The notes: generated by a model not told the origin, from the sequence alone. 64,000 nucleotides of DNA from Croceivirga sp. (GCA_028284665.1 JANQRG010000011.1:62001-126000), one strand, 5' to 3'; shown: positions 28,016 through 36,906, counted from the stretch's first letter. Numbers and translations are program-made.

Positions 28016-28666
28016 ATGAAGACCATTTTACAAATAGTTCTGTGGATCGTCTGCGTAATCTTTGCCTATATGATTTATCAATCGGTAAACGGGCCTATTG
28101 AATTCAAAAAAGTTCGCCAAGAACGATTCCAGGCTGTTATTGACAAGTTAAAGGATATTCGAGACGCTCAAGAAGCCTACAAATCCGTAAACGGAAAGTA
28201 TGCTGCTAATTTTGAAAGCCTTATTAAATTTGTGGATACCGGCAGCTACACCATTACTCAGCAGCGCGATTCCTCTTTTATGCGCTATGACAAGGTCTAC
28301 CAAATTGAGCTCCAGGTAGACACCATAGTAATCGATACCCTTGGCTTTGTGAACGTAAAGGATTCCCTATTTAAGAATAACCCTGCGTACAAGAATATGA
28401 TGGATGTCCCCTATGGACAAAACAACGAAAAATTTGAGTTAAAGGCCGATATTATTGATAAAAGCGGATACCGGGCGCCTGTTTTTGAAGCCAAGGTAAA
28501 AAAAGATGTTATCTTGTATGATCAACCGGGTGATCTGATGGCTCAAGAAAACGCTCGGAATAGTGTGGAAGAAGTTAATGGGGAATTTATCACAGTAGGG
28601 TCTCTGGTAGATGTTAGTACTAATGGAAACTGGCCCCCCATCTATGACAGAAGAAATAACGAATAA
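28016..28666 (+). CDS. Membrane-anchored pilin-like protein of unknown function
   Basis: A 216-residue protein with one N-terminal membrane helix (residues 4-22) continuing into a long amphipathic helix. The segment DIRDAQEAYKSVNGKYAANF looks like the spine helix and following loop of type IV pilins and pseudopilins, in which a long helix is followed by a NGxYxxxxxxL motif. There is no prepilin peptidase site with Gly-Phe-Thr-Leu-Glu, so it is not a classical pilin. The C-terminal part is beta-rich. It overlaps the DUF3822 gene by 23 bases, which argues that the two proteins work together. Confidence 0.7.
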   Translation: MKTILQIVLWIVCVIFAYMIYQSVNGPIEFKKVRQERFQAVIDKLKDIRDAQEAYKSVNGKYAANFESLIKFVDTGSYTITQQRDSSFMRYDKVYQIELQVDTIVIDTLGFVNVKDSLFKNNPAYKNMMDVPYGQNNEKFELKADIIDKSGYRAPVFEAKVKKDVILYDQPGDLMAQENARNSVEEVNGEFITVGSLVDVSTNGNWPPIYDRRNNE

Positions 28667-29474
28667 TAACAATACTAAGGAACACATTCATCCGTATAAG
28701 AAATTGTCCATTCAGGTTGGCTTGAATGGACTTTCTTTTTGTGTTTTAGATACTATTGGGCATAAGGTCTTACTATCTGATAAGGAAGACTTTAACTCAG
28801 AAACCACCCCTTATTTGGCGCTCAAAGCGTTGAAAGGGCTAATTGATCGACACGATCTAAAAAAACATCGCTTTGCCGAGGTTACCGTTATTCATAAAAA
28901 CCATCTGTATTGTCTGGTACCTAAAACACTTTTTGACAAAAACGAGTTAGCTAATTATCTAAAATTCAACACTAAAATTTTGGGAAGTGATCAGATTGTA
29001 TATGATATTCTTCCACAGCACGAACTGGTTTGTGTTTATGTGCCCTTTACCAATATAAACAACTATATTTTCGATGGTTTCGGTGAGTTTGAATTCAAAC
29101 ACAATAGCGCTGTGCTCCTTCAAACCCTGTTGCCGCAGAAGAACAACAAACTAACGTGTTATGTTCACGTTGGTCAAAACACTATGGAGATCATAGTTTT
29201 GGAGAAAAAGGTCTTAAAGCTTTACAACCAATTTGATTACAAAACAAAAGAAGACTTCTTATATTATGTCCTTTTTACCTATGAACAGTTAGGATTACAT
29301 GTGGAAGAAGTCAAATTAAAACTATTTGGCAGGATTGAAGAAGGCGATCCGATATTTGAGATTTGCTATCAGTATATTAAGAAAGTAGCTGTCTTTATTC
29401 CCAAAAACTCGGACTATACCCTGGAAGAATCTGAAGACAGCTCTATAGATTTAACATTGCTAAGTTCAATCTAG
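28644..29474 (+). CDS. DUF3822 family protein (actin-like ATPase fold)
   Basis: A 276-residue cytoplasmic protein of DUF3822, a family found mostly in Bacteroidota. A structure of a Bacteroides member was reported, as I recall, to have an actin-like ATPase fold, which is also the fold of the pilus protein PilM. The start ATG at 28644 (MTEEITNNN) lies inside the end of the upstream gene; an earlier TTG at 28611 is less likely. The rsmD ATG follows the stop after three bases. With the pilin-like upstream protein it may form a reduced pilus- or secretion-like pair, which is inference. Confidence 0.82.
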   Translation: MTEEITNNNNTKEHIHPYKKLSIQVGLNGLSFCVLDTIGHKVLLSDKEDFNSETTPYLALKALKGLIDRHDLKKHRFAEVTVIHKNHLYCLVPKTLFDKNELANYLKFNTKILGSDQIVYDILPQHELVCVYVPFTNINNYIFDGFGEFEFKHNSAVLLQTLLPQKNNKLTCYVHVGQNTMEIIVLEKKVLKLYNQFDYKTKEDFLYYVLFTYEQLGLHVEEVKLKLFGRIEEGDPIFEICYQYIKKVAVFIPKNSDYTLEESEDSSIDLTLLSSI

Positions 29475-29477
29475 GCA

Positions 29478-30023
29478 ATGCGTATTATCTCCGGAAAATA
29501 TAAGGGAAGACGTATTATTGCGCCAAAAAAACTGCCGGTACGCCCCACCACAGACATGGCAAAAGAAGGACTGTTCAATATTCTCAACAACCAGTATTCG
29601 TTTGATGAGGTAATCGTTTTAGACCTTTTTTCTGGTACTGGCAATATTAGTTTTGAATTTGCTTCCAGAGGAACAGAAAATATCACTGCCGTGGATGCCT
29701 ATGCAGGTTGTATCCAATTCATTCATAAAGTATCCAGGGAATTGGATTTCCCGATTGGGACTTTGAAAATGGATGCCTTTACTTTTTTGGAACGCACCAA
29801 AATACAATACGATATTATTTTTGCCGACCCTCCTTATAGTTTAGATGAAAACCATTTCTCAAAGCTTCCAGATTTGGTCTTTGAAAATAAATTATTGAGA
29901 GAAGGTGGGGTATTGATTGTGGAACATTCACCTCAAACTAAACTTGAAGACCATCCCAACTTTCAGAAAAGTAGAAAATACGGAAGTAGTGTTTTCAGTT
30001 TTTTTAAAAAAACTGACCCGTAA
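29478..30023 (+). CDS. rsmD: 16S rRNA (guanine(966)-N2)-methyltransferase
   Basis: A 181-residue SAM-dependent methyltransferase that modifies G966 of 16S rRNA (E. coli numbering). The N-terminus MRIISGKYKGRRI, the RPTTDMAKEGLFNIL segment, the SAM motif DLFSGTGNISFE and the catalytic DPPY motif are all present. Length is normal. It is the third gene of a compact operon with the pilin-like and DUF3822 genes, a neighbourhood I know to be common for rsmD in this phylum. Confidence 0.95.
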   Translation: MRIISGKYKGRRIIAPKKLPVRPTTDMAKEGLFNILNNQYSFDEVIVLDLFSGTGNISFEFASRGTENITAVDAYAGCIQFIHKVSRELDFPIGTLKMDAFTFLERTKIQYDIIFADPPYSLDENHFSKLPDLVFENKLLREGGVLIVEHSPQTKLEDHPNFQKSRKYGSSVFSFFKKTDP

Positions 30024-30070
30024 CAGTAAGCAATACCAAAGTTTGACGTTATGGTAAAAAACAGAAAGCG

Positions 30071-30634
30071 ATGAAAACATTCAAGCTCCTATTCCTTTCT
30101 TTATCACTGAGTCTATTTATCTCATGTGATAATGACGATGATACTACTACACCCGTTGATCAGGACACCTTGATTGGTTCTTGGAAAATGATTTCCTTGA
30201 ACGTAGCTACTGATTTTAGTGGAACGCTCCTGGACGTACCTATTACAAGTAGTACCAACAGCATTGGTGAAAATTTCGACTATGTCCTAACTTTCACCGA
30301 AACCACCTATAACGCCTCTGGTTCATACGATGTGGTAACCACTGGAACAGTAAATGGCGTTCCCCTTGATGAAGAAAGGGAGACCGTTACGGATGCAGAT
30401 GAATCGGGAACCTATGAATTTATTGATGGAGAATTGGTGATCGATGGTGCATTAATAGATTTGGATGAGGTTAATTCCGAATTGGAAGGCGTCGAAATTG
30501 ATCCTAACTTTGAAGCAACACTGAATTCTAATGGAGAGTTGGTCATTGAACAAAGCGGCGAAATAACTATTGATGCCGAAGGTACCCCCTTAGATATTGA
30601 ATACGACTCAAGACTGGTATTTAGGAAGCAATAA
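30071..30634 (+). CDS. Lipocalin-like domain lipoprotein
   Basis: A 187-residue lipoprotein with a signal peptide ending in a lipobox (LFISCDNDDD, Cys19) and a very acidic linker that can act as an export tag in Bacteroidota. The LIGSWKMIS start of the mature domain is typical of lipocalin-like and META-like domains, which begin with a G-x-W strand. Beta-strand pattern follows to the C-terminus (EYDSRLVFRKQ). Ligand unknown. It is monocistronic, 47 bases after rsmD and followed by a terminator at 30661-30689. Confidence 0.8.
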   Translation: MKTFKLLFLSLSLSLFISCDNDDDTTTPVDQDTLIGSWKMISLNVATDFSGTLLDVPITSSTNSIGENFDYVLTFTETTYNASGSYDVVTTGTVNGVPLDEERETVTDADESGTYEFIDGELVIDGALIDLDEVNSELEGVEIDPNFEATLNSNGELVIEQSGEITIDAEGTPLDIEYDSRLVFRKQ

Positions 30635-30660
30635 CCCCTTTAAAAAATTCAAAAACAAGT

Positions 30661-30689
30661 AAAGGGCGAAATCGAAAATTCCGCCCTTT
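30661..30689. terminator. Bidirectional terminator between the lipocalin gene and rnpB
   Basis: AAAGGGCG (30661-30668) pairs with CGCCCTTT (30682-30689) around a 13-base loop. It lies 27 bases after the lipocalin stop on the plus strand and just past the 3' end of rnpB on the minus strand. It is therefore placed to end both convergent transcripts. Confidence 0.75.
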
Positions 30690-30696
30690 GTCTTAT

Positions 30697-30992
30697 AAAA
30701 CAGGCCGTAAGCCGGATTCTGTCGAGCCCTATCATTTATCTAGGATTTTGGTTGCCCAAAACCTCTATCCGCCTACCCTCCAGCACGGGCGTGCCACCCT
30801 TAAATACCGGTTTACATGGCGTTTCACCACATAGAGTTTACCTGATTTCACTACAGCCGTACTGTACATCCTTTCTGTTGCACTTGTCCTCACCTTTCGG
30901 TGGACGGGCGTTACCCGCTATGCCGCACTATGGTGTCCGGACTTTCCTCCTTGCAAACATTGTCTCCAAGGCGATAAGGTGGCCTGCTCCCT
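30697..30992 (-). ncRNA. rnpB: RNase P RNA, bacterial type A
   Basis: Read on the minus strand, the RNA has the conserved core GAGGAAAGTCCGGAC (P4 5' half; minus strand of about 30939-30953), the ACAGAAA segment, and the conserved GACAGAATCCGGCTTACGGCC 3' region in shortened form near 30703-30723. The ends pair as GCAGGCC with GGCCTG, forming helix P1. The total of roughly 295 nucleotides is a little short of E. coli (377), consistent with missing peripheral helices. The RNA forms the catalytic subunit that matures tRNA 5' ends. End positions are estimated to within about 5 bases. Confidence 0.93.
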
Positions 30993-30993
30993 G

Positions 30994-31001
30994 CAAAATT
31001 A
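30994..31001 (-). promoter_or_regulatory. Candidate -7 promoter element of rnpB
   Basis: On the minus strand the bases read TAATTTTG, matching TAnnTTTG, directly upstream of the estimated RNase P RNA 5' end at about 30990. The expected -33 TTTG is not present at the right distance. Confidence 0.5.
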
Positions 31002-31095
31002 CAGCAATTGTTAATAAAAAGCCGAACATCATATTCTTAACCAAATACAATGCCAAAGGCTATTTTTATATTTGTGATTGGGCGGAATTGAAACC

Positions 31096-32808
31096 ATGGA
31101 ACCATTTATTGTATCGGCGAGAAAATACAGACCCCAGACCTTTAGGGATGTGGTGGGGCAAAAGGCCATTACGGATACCCTGGAAAACGCCATCGCACAA
31201 AATCATTTGGCGCAGGCTTTACTTTTTTGCGGTCCCCGGGGAGTGGGCAAGACCACTTGCGCCCGAATCCTGGCTAAAAAAATCAATCAAGACGGTACAG
31301 AACGAGAAGATGAGGATTTCGCTTTTAACATCTTTGAACTGGACGCGGCTTCCAACAACTCGGTAGACGACATCCGAAGCCTGATAGATCAGGTGCGTAT
31401 CCCTCCTCAGGTAGGTCGATTTAAGGTTTATATCATAGATGAGGTTCACATGCTTTCCCAATCCGCGTTTAACGCTTTCCTCAAAACGTTGGAGGAACCT
31501 CCCAAACATGCCATATTTATACTGGCCACCACAGAAAAGCACAAGATCATTCCGACCATTCTTTCAAGATGTCAAATTTTTGATTTTAAACGAATTACGG
31601 TTAATGATGCAGCGGCCTATTTAAAGTACATTGCCCAGGAACAGGGCATAACGGCAGAGGATGATGCGTTGCATATTATTGCGCAGAAAGCGGATGGCGC
31701 AATGCGCGATGCACTTTCTATTTTTGATCGTGTAGTAAGTTTCTCCGGGAAAAATCTAACAAGAAAGGCGGTGACCCAAAATCTAAATGTTTTGGATTAC
31801 GATACCTTTTTTGAAGTTACGGACCTGATTTTGGAAAACGATATTCCAAAATTATTATTGCGCTTCAATGATGTACTCGCTCAGGGCTTTGAAGGACATC
31901 ATTTTATTTCCGGACTGGCTTCTCATTTCCGCGATTTACTGGTATGCCAGGAACCGGAAACCCATGTTTTGTTAGAAGTGGGAGAAGGGGCAAAAGAAAA
32001 ATACGCCATCCAAGCTAAAAAAACATCCAAAGGATTTCTATTGAATGCTTTGGAAATTGCAAACACTTGCGATCTCAACTACAAAGCCAGTAAAAATCAA
32101 AGATTGCTCGTAGAGCTTTCTTTGATGAAATTGGCATCGATCACCTTTACTGAAGAAAAAAAAAAGCGTGATCTCATAATTCCCGCCACCTACTTTAAAA
32201 GTAAGGCATTTGAAAAGGTTCCCGAATACTCTATTCAAGAGGAGGTCGCCTTAGAAGAAAACCTTCTGAAGGAACCTTCTCAGCCTTCAAAAGAAAGTGA
32301 GCCAATAGCGCATCAGGATATACCCCCTCCCGAATTAAAAAACCTATCCCGCAGGGTTTCAGGTCTTTCGCTCTCCAGTCTTAAAGCCAAAAAGGAACAT
32401 CAGGCCGTTAAGCAGTCAAAAACTGCCCAAAAGGATCTTCCCCGGGATGCTTTTACGGAAGAAGAAATGCAATTCCATTGGGAGGAATTGATAAAAAAAA
32501 TAGATGCAAAGGGGAAGAAAATATTGGCCAGTAATCTACATAGTGATGTTCCCAGGTTAAAGAATCCCGAGACGATTTGGATCGAGCTGCCCAACAGCAC
32601 GATGAAAAAAGAAGTGGAGCGGGAACAAGCGGTGGTACTGGAGTATCTCAGGGAAAAACTCAATAATCACTACATTATTCTTCAGATTTCGGTAAACGAG
32701 GAAAACATGAAGAAGTATGCCTTCACCCCGGAAGAAAAGTACCAAAAATTGAAAGAGAAGAATCCGGCAATAGATTTGCTAAGGCAAACATTCGATCTCG
32801 ACTTTTAG
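31096..32808 (+). CDS. dnaX: DNA polymerase III subunit gamma/tau
   Basis: A 570-residue clamp-loader ATPase. It opens with the family N-terminus SARKYRPQTFRDVVGQ, has Walker A GPRGVGKTT, Walker B DEVHML and the sensor-1 LATTEKHKI motif, then the collar domain to about residue 355 and a tau-specific tail of about 210 residues. The frame is open to a TTG at 31078, but the ATG at 31096 (MEPFIVSARKYRP) is standard. At codons 355-357 an A10 run (32156-32165) carries an in-frame A_AAA_AAG heptamer. A shift to -1 ends at a TGA at 32069+100 (32169-32171), giving a 358-residue gamma-like protein; see findings. Confidence 0.95.
   Translation: MEPFIVSARKYRPQTFRDVVGQKAITDTLENAIAQNHLAQALLFCGPRGVGKTTCARILAKKINQDGTEREDEDFAFNIFELDAASNNSVDDIRSLIDQVRIPPQVGRFKVYIIDEVHMLSQSAFNAFLKTLEEPPKHAIFILATTEKHKIIPTILSRCQIFDFKRITVNDAAAYLKYIAQEQGITAEDDALHIIAQKADGAMRDALSIFDRVVSFSGKNLTRKAVTQNLNVLDYDTFFEVTDLILENDIPKLLLRFNDVLAQGFEGHHFISGLASHFRDLLVCQEPETHVLLEVGEGAKEKYAIQAKKTSKGFLLNALEIANTCDLNYKASKNQRLLVELSLMKLASITFTEEKKKRDLIIPATYFKSKAFEKVPEYSIQEEVALEENLLKEPSQPSKESEPIAHQDIPPPELKNLSRRVSGLSLSSLKAKKEHQAVKQSKTAQKDLPRDAFTEEEMQFHWEELIKKIDAKGKKILASNLHSDVPRLKNPETIWIELPNSTMKKEVEREQAVVLEYLREKLNNHYIILQISVNEENMKKYAFTPEEKYQKLKEKNPAIDLLRQTFDLDF
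32156..32171 (+). promoter_or_regulatory. Candidate dnaX slippage / programmed frameshift site
   Basis: Ten A residues (32156-32165) followed by GCGTGA. In the dnaX frame this reads A AAA AAG at 32160-32166, the same heptamer that directs -1 frameshifting in E. coli dnaX. The -1 frame then reads GCG TGA, a stop at once (32169-32171). The +1 frame reads AGC GTG ATC TCA TAA and stops at 32177-32179. Either ribosomal shifting or RNA polymerase slippage on A10 would produce a short gamma subunit ending right after the clamp-loader core. Confidence 0.6.
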
Positions 32809-32809
32809 C

Positions 32810-33163
32810 TTACCACTTCGGCCGTCGTTTAATCACCAGGGCATAAAAAAGCATGATCACTGCTGAGAAGATCATCCCCAGGGCTTCCCGACCTTTTTCG
32901 ATATTTACGATGTCACCTTCGCCTATGGTGACACCCTCGAATTCTTGCGGCCAATTGTAGATACCAAATCCCAAATAAAAACCGAACAGCAAAAGCGCCC
33001 AGGTAAATTTAAGTCTTCCCAGAGCGAATAAAATGGAAGCCAGGGCTGCCACACCATATAGGACATACCATCTCAGGGCATCAGGGTCATTGTACTGCAC
33101 GGCAGCAGCCCAAACAAACAAGGCTGCCAACCCGAAACCTACTATTTTTAAAAAATTATTCAT
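32810..33163 (-). CDS. Transmembrane family 220 (TMEM220-like) protein
   Basis: A 117-residue inner-membrane protein with about four membrane helices and the QYNDPD motif (residues about 23-28) characteristic of TMEM220. The function of the family is unknown. Its ATG overlaps the stop of eboF by four bases, so it is the last, translationally coupled gene of the ebo operon. Its stop lies one base from the dnaX stop on the opposite strand. Confidence 0.85.
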   Translation of the reverse strand: MNNFLKIVGFGLAALFVWAAAVQYNDPDALRWYVLYGVAALASILFALGRLKFTWALLLFGFYLGFGIYNWPQEFEGVTIGEGDIVNIEKGREALGMIFSAVIMLFYALVIKRRPKW

Positions 33164-34545
33164 TGGTTGGAAGGTTTTATTTTCTCTTCCAAAATACGAA
33201 ATACTTCTGTTGCGGGAATAGTATCCTCCAATTTATCGGAATTCATAGTGCCATGTATTATGACGGGCCAATCTTCCTTATCTGTGGGTACAGCACCATG
33301 TGATCCTTTAACCAATTCGGCTTTTAGGGGAATTACATCCATTACGGTTCTAAAACCCATTTTCTTTTTAACCAGTTTCCATAGCACTTTGGGTACCACA
33401 AAGGGATCTGAAGGGTCCGTAAACATCTCCACCGGATCATAACCCGGTTTTTTATGGATATCCACCATTCTCGCATAATCGGGGGCTTTTGACTCTTCCT
33501 CCCAAAAGTAGTAGGTAAACCAGGACGAAGGGGCTGCAATGAGTACAAAATCCCCGCTACGGTCATTTGCCAGACCGGCGGATTCAAGCACCGTACCATG
33601 CAATACATTTTCTACCCCTTGTATGCCCTTCAACAGATCGCCAACAGCATCCTTTACCGATGGGTCATTTACATAAACATGCGCAATTTGATGGTCTGCC
33701 ACCGCAAAAGCCTTGCTTGCACCGGCATCCAACAACTCCAGACCGCGTTCCACTCTTATCCCTAAATATCCTGCCTTTCTCAGAATACGGTTCAGGTGTA
33801 TCGGATGATCTACATTGGTAATACCATATTCCGAAAGCAGCACAACATTTGCATGTTGCTTCTGATAGTGTTTCACAAGTTTTTCCACAACAGCATCAAT
33901 CTCTTCCAAATCTTTTTTTATCACCGAGAAATTCAGCCCGTGCCGCTGCAAATTATAATCCAAATGGGGCAAGTACACCAGGGAAAGCGTAGGATCATGC
34001 CATTGATCCGTTAGTATAGCTGCATTTGCAATCCACTCGCTGGATCTTATAGAGGTCTTGGGACCCCAAAAATGGAATAAGGGAAAAGTTCCCAATTCTT
34101 TCTGAAGTCTATCCCGTAATCCGGTAGGATGCGAATAGACATCCGGAATTTTTCTACCGTCCGCCAGGTAATTAGGCCTTGGCGTTACGCTGAAGTCTAC
34201 CGTAGAGTACATATTGTACCACCAAAAGAGATTGGCACAGGTAAAATCAGGGACTTCTTTTCGGAGTTTTTCCCAGATCTTAGGGGCCTGGACCAATTTA
34301 TTGCTTTGCCTCCAAAACTTTACTTCACATTCCGTTTTAAAATACCATCCGTTTCCTACAATACCGTGTGTTGAAGGTCTTTCCCCTGTGAGGTAGGTGG
34401 CCTGTGCAGTACAGGTCACCGCCGGCACCACCGGTTCTATAGTCTGTAGTACATGCCCTTCTGTAAATCTCTTTAGAAAAGGAGTGTGCTCTCCGATCAG
34501 TCGTTTGGAAAGCCCGACGACATTGATCACTACTGTCTTTGTCAT
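33160..34545 (-). CDS. eboF: EboF: alkaline-phosphatase-superfamily phosphodiesterase / pyrophosphatase
   Basis: A 461-residue protein of the type I phosphodiesterase/nucleotide pyrophosphatase family. The nucleophile region PAVTCTAQATYLTGERPSTHG (shown only in part here) contains the catalytic Thr that normally attacks phosphate. Metal-ligand candidates are in the LPHLDYNLQRHG segment, LLSEYGIT and DHQIAHV, with a C-terminal GSHGAV histidine. No signal peptide is seen. In the ebo cluster this is the sixth gene; the substrate is unknown. Its ATG overlaps the eboE stop by four bases and its stop overlaps the TMEM220 gene. Confidence 0.88.
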   Translation of the reverse strand: MTKTVVINVVGLSKRLIGEHTPFLKRFTEGHVLQTIEPVVPAVTCTAQATYLTGERPSTHGIVGNGWYFKTECEVKFWRQSNKLVQAPKIWEKLRKEVPDFTCANLFWWYNMYSTVDFSVTPRPNYLADGRKIPDVYSHPTGLRDRLQKELGTFPLFHFWGPKTSIRSSEWIANAAILTDQWHDPTLSLVYLPHLDYNLQRHGLNFSVIKKDLEEIDAVVEKLVKHYQKQHANVVLLSEYGITNVDHPIHLNRILRKAGYLGIRVERGLELLDAGASKAFAVADHQIAHVYVNDPSVKDAVGDLLKGIQGVENVLHGTVLESAGLANDRSGDFVLIAAPSSWFTYYFWEEESKAPDYARMVDIHKKPGYDPVEMFTDPSDPFVVPKVLWKLVKKKMGFRTVMDVIPLKAELVKGSHGAVPTDKEDWPVIIHGTMNSDKLEDTIPATEVFRILEEKIKPSNQ

Positions 34546-35735
34546 GCTAATTTTTCTTTTAGCCAGTGCAGTTCCCGGATTATGGATTCCGTTATATCCA
34601 ACTTTAGTTGAGCAGGTAAAACCTCCCAGGTATAGGTCTCTACCTCAACATGTTCTGTAACAGCATGTTTTCTTACATAAGCAACCACCTTAAGGATATC
34701 GTCTTGAGTAGAATACAAGTGTCCGTATTCTTTTAAGAAAATAGGGACATGAAAATGTGCCCGTAGTTCTTTGAATTCTTTTTGTTCGCGTAGTACGACG
34801 GGCAAATCGGGATAGGTAGTTACATCATTGTCGCTTAGCTCAGTCACTTGGTGAAGATAAACGGGTTCGTCAAACTCCGAAAGCATTTCCCAAATTTCAG
34901 CTATCGATCTTTCATTCCACAGTATTTTAAGCGCAGCGCTCACCTGTATTTTTCCAACTTTGATCCCGTTTTCCGCTAACAAGGGAAACGTGTTTTGAGG
35001 GTCTTCATAGGCCAGGGAATAATGACAGATATCGTAGCAAAGGGTGATGTATTTTTTCAATAGCACTCCAGCGGTATTCGCATTAATCCCTTTCGGAGCA
35101 AAGGTTTTTTTAACTGCTTCCAGCAGATATTCATTAAAAAAGGACAGGACGTCCTGTGTGTTTTCCAAAAGTCCATCCGGCTCCGGCTCAATATCGAGGT
35201 GCAGGTACTTTCCGGTCTCGGCTTCCAGTTCATATAAAAACACCGCAATCTGAGCCATATGGCTTGCTCCCTGCGCTAAAGCCTCTTTTTTCTCGTTGGC
35301 TGAAGCATGCCAATGCTTATAACTAATTGGTGAGGTTGAAATACCTCCCGAAATTCCAGGTGGCATTAAAAAAGCTAGTTGTTTAAAAAGTCGCCTGGTA
35401 TAGTCAATTCGCTTTGTTGTAGTCCAGTCAGGAGCATGCACAGCATCTTTTACCCGTTCATGGTGAAAATTCCCATAGGGAAATCCGTTCATGGTGTAGA
35501 CGTATAATCCGTTACTATCCAACCACGACTTAAAATCCTTTAGGTTGTCAGAAAACCCCAATTCCTCACTGGCAATATTGGAAAGCCTTAGCCCCAGGCC
35601 AAAATCCGAATTCGGAGAAACTTGTTGTTTAATGGCCGGGACATTTTTTTGAAGGTTTTCAAACGTGATCTTCCAATTTTCCCCGGGGTGAATATTGGTA
35701 CAATAAGAAAGGTGAAGGTGTTTTCGAATTAACAA
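34542..35735 (-). CDS. eboE: EboE: TIM-barrel metabolite traffic protein
   Basis: A 397-residue protein resembling the xylose-isomerase-like TIM-barrel superfamily. It begins with a strand containing histidine and asparagine near the barrel opening (HLHLSYCTNIHPG), has the LHLDIEPEPDG segment and a TLCYDICHYSL metal-site-like strand. It belongs to EboE, whose reaction is unknown. The only available start is a TTG at 35735, which overlaps the eboD stop by seven bases; no ATG lies close by in frame. Confidence 0.88.
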   Translation of the reverse strand: MLIRKHLHLSYCTNIHPGENWKITFENLQKNVPAIKQQVSPNSDFGLGLRLSNIASEELGFSDNLKDFKSWLDSNGLYVYTMNGFPYGNFHHERVKDAVHAPDWTTTKRIDYTRRLFKQLAFLMPPGISGGISTSPISYKHWHASANEKKEALAQGASHMAQIAVFLYELEAETGKYLHLDIEPEPDGLLENTQDVLSFFNEYLLEAVKKTFAPKGINANTAGVLLKKYITLCYDICHYSLAYEDPQNTFPLLAENGIKVGKIQVSAALKILWNERSIAEIWEMLSEFDEPVYLHQVTELSDNDVTTYPDLPVVLREQKEFKELRAHFHVPIFLKEYGHLYSTQDDILKVVAYVRKHAVTEHVEVETYTWEVLPAQLKLDITESIIRELHWLKEKLA

Positions 35736-36898
35736 AACAACTCTTCTTTTAAGGCGCTTCTTATAATGATAGCCCTGGACATCTTTTCATGATCAATCTC
35801 ATGGACATCGTATTTTTCACCAATTCCTGAAATCAACGTAATCGTCAGTTTTCCTCCCAGGTGTTCCCTAAACTCTTGCAAGCCTTTTATCAGTTCCTGT
35901 TTTTGTTTCATTGTACTAACTGGCAGACTTAAATCGAAACCGATATCAGACAATACTTCGAGCACGCTATGTAAGGTTTCCTGATCAATAAGACCTATAA
36001 AATGGGCATAAGTGACATCCAGGGTAATTCCCATAGCCACCGCCTCGCCATGTCGTAATTGATAGGAAGTCATTTGCTCCAGCTTATGTGCCGCCCAATG
36101 TCCGAAATCCAACGGTCGGGAGGAACCATTTTCAAACGGATCACCCCCCTGCGCTATATGCTCCATGTGTAATTGCGCACATCGGTAGATTACATGGGAC
36201 ATCACCTCTATATTTCGTTCCACAAGTGGTTTAGTATTGCTTTTTATGTAGTCAAAAAAGGCACCGTCTTTAATGAGTGCTACTTTTATCGCTTCTGCAA
36301 TTCCGGAGATCCAGTCGCGTTGTTCAAGGGTTGCCAAAAAGTCAAGATCATTTATAATGGCAAATGGAGCGGCAAAAGCTCCAATAAAGTTTTTCTTCCC
36401 AAATTTATTTATACCGTTCTTTACCCCTACCGCAGCATCATTTTGTGCAAGAACTGTTGTAGGAATGCGAATAATTTTTACTCCGCGATGCGCGGTAGCC
36501 GCCGCATAACCCGCCATATCAATTACTGCTCCTCCTCCAACTGCGATTACAAAAGAATGCCGGCAAATGGATAGGTCATTAATTTCTTCAAGGACAACTT
36601 CCAATTGATTGTGATCATTTTTACTTGCTTCTCCAGCACTAACAAGGAGAACTTTAGTAAGATCAAGGCTATTTTTATGTTTGGAACAGTATTTTTTGAT
36701 GTCCGAAATTAAATCGGGATAATGACTTACCAGCCCTTTGTCCACTACAAATAGCAATTTCACTGGACCAGCTTCCCCAAAAGCTTCAATGAGTTCTGCC
36801 AATAGCGTATTGGCTGTACTGAAAACCCCCTCCGTAAAATGGAGTTGGTAGTTGTGTTGCACTGTAAACGACTGGTAAATAGGCTTCAATGGAGTCAT
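35729..36898 (-). CDS. eboD: EboD: 3-dehydroquinate synthase-like sugar-phosphate cyclase
   Basis: A 389-residue AroB-like protein. The NAD-binding AVGGGAVIDMAGYAAA, the RIPTTVLAQNDAAVGVKNGIN motif, the ISGIAEAIKVALI segment and the metal histidines in RHGEAVAMGIT are present. The VGVKNGINKFGKKN variant differs from canonical AroB, as in the EboD and 2-epi-5-epi-valiolone synthase branches. It is therefore probably a sugar-phosphate cyclase acting on another substrate rather than the housekeeping AroB. The frame extends upstream to 36982, inside eboC; the ATG at 36898 (MTPLKPIYQ) leaves an 8-base gap and is preferred. Confidence 0.9.
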   Translation of the reverse strand: MTPLKPIYQSFTVQHNYQLHFTEGVFSTANTLLAELIEAFGEAGPVKLLFVVDKGLVSHYPDLISDIKKYCSKHKNSLDLTKVLLVSAGEASKNDHNQLEVVLEEINDLSICRHSFVIAVGGGAVIDMAGYAAATAHRGVKIIRIPTTVLAQNDAAVGVKNGINKFGKKNFIGAFAAPFAIINDLDFLATLEQRDWISGIAEAIKVALIKDGAFFDYIKSNTKPLVERNIEVMSHVIYRCAQLHMEHIAQGGDPFENGSSRPLDFGHWAAHKLEQMTSYQLRHGEAVAMGITLDVTYAHFIGLIDQETLHSVLEVLSDIGFDLSLPVSTMKQKQELIKGLQEFREHLGGKLTITLISGIGEKYDVHEIDHEKMSRAIIIRSALKEELFC

Positions 36899-36906
36899 AC
36901 GCAAAG

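Noticed and set aside
30752-31366. 204-codon reading frame on the plus strand
   Set aside because: It runs over the RNase P RNA gene and the start of dnaX in the wrong frame.
35729-36898. Housekeeping 3-dehydroquinate synthase (aroB)
   Set aside because: It sits between eboC and eboE in the standard ebo order and carries variant motifs, so EboD is the better call. A separate aroB should exist elsewhere.
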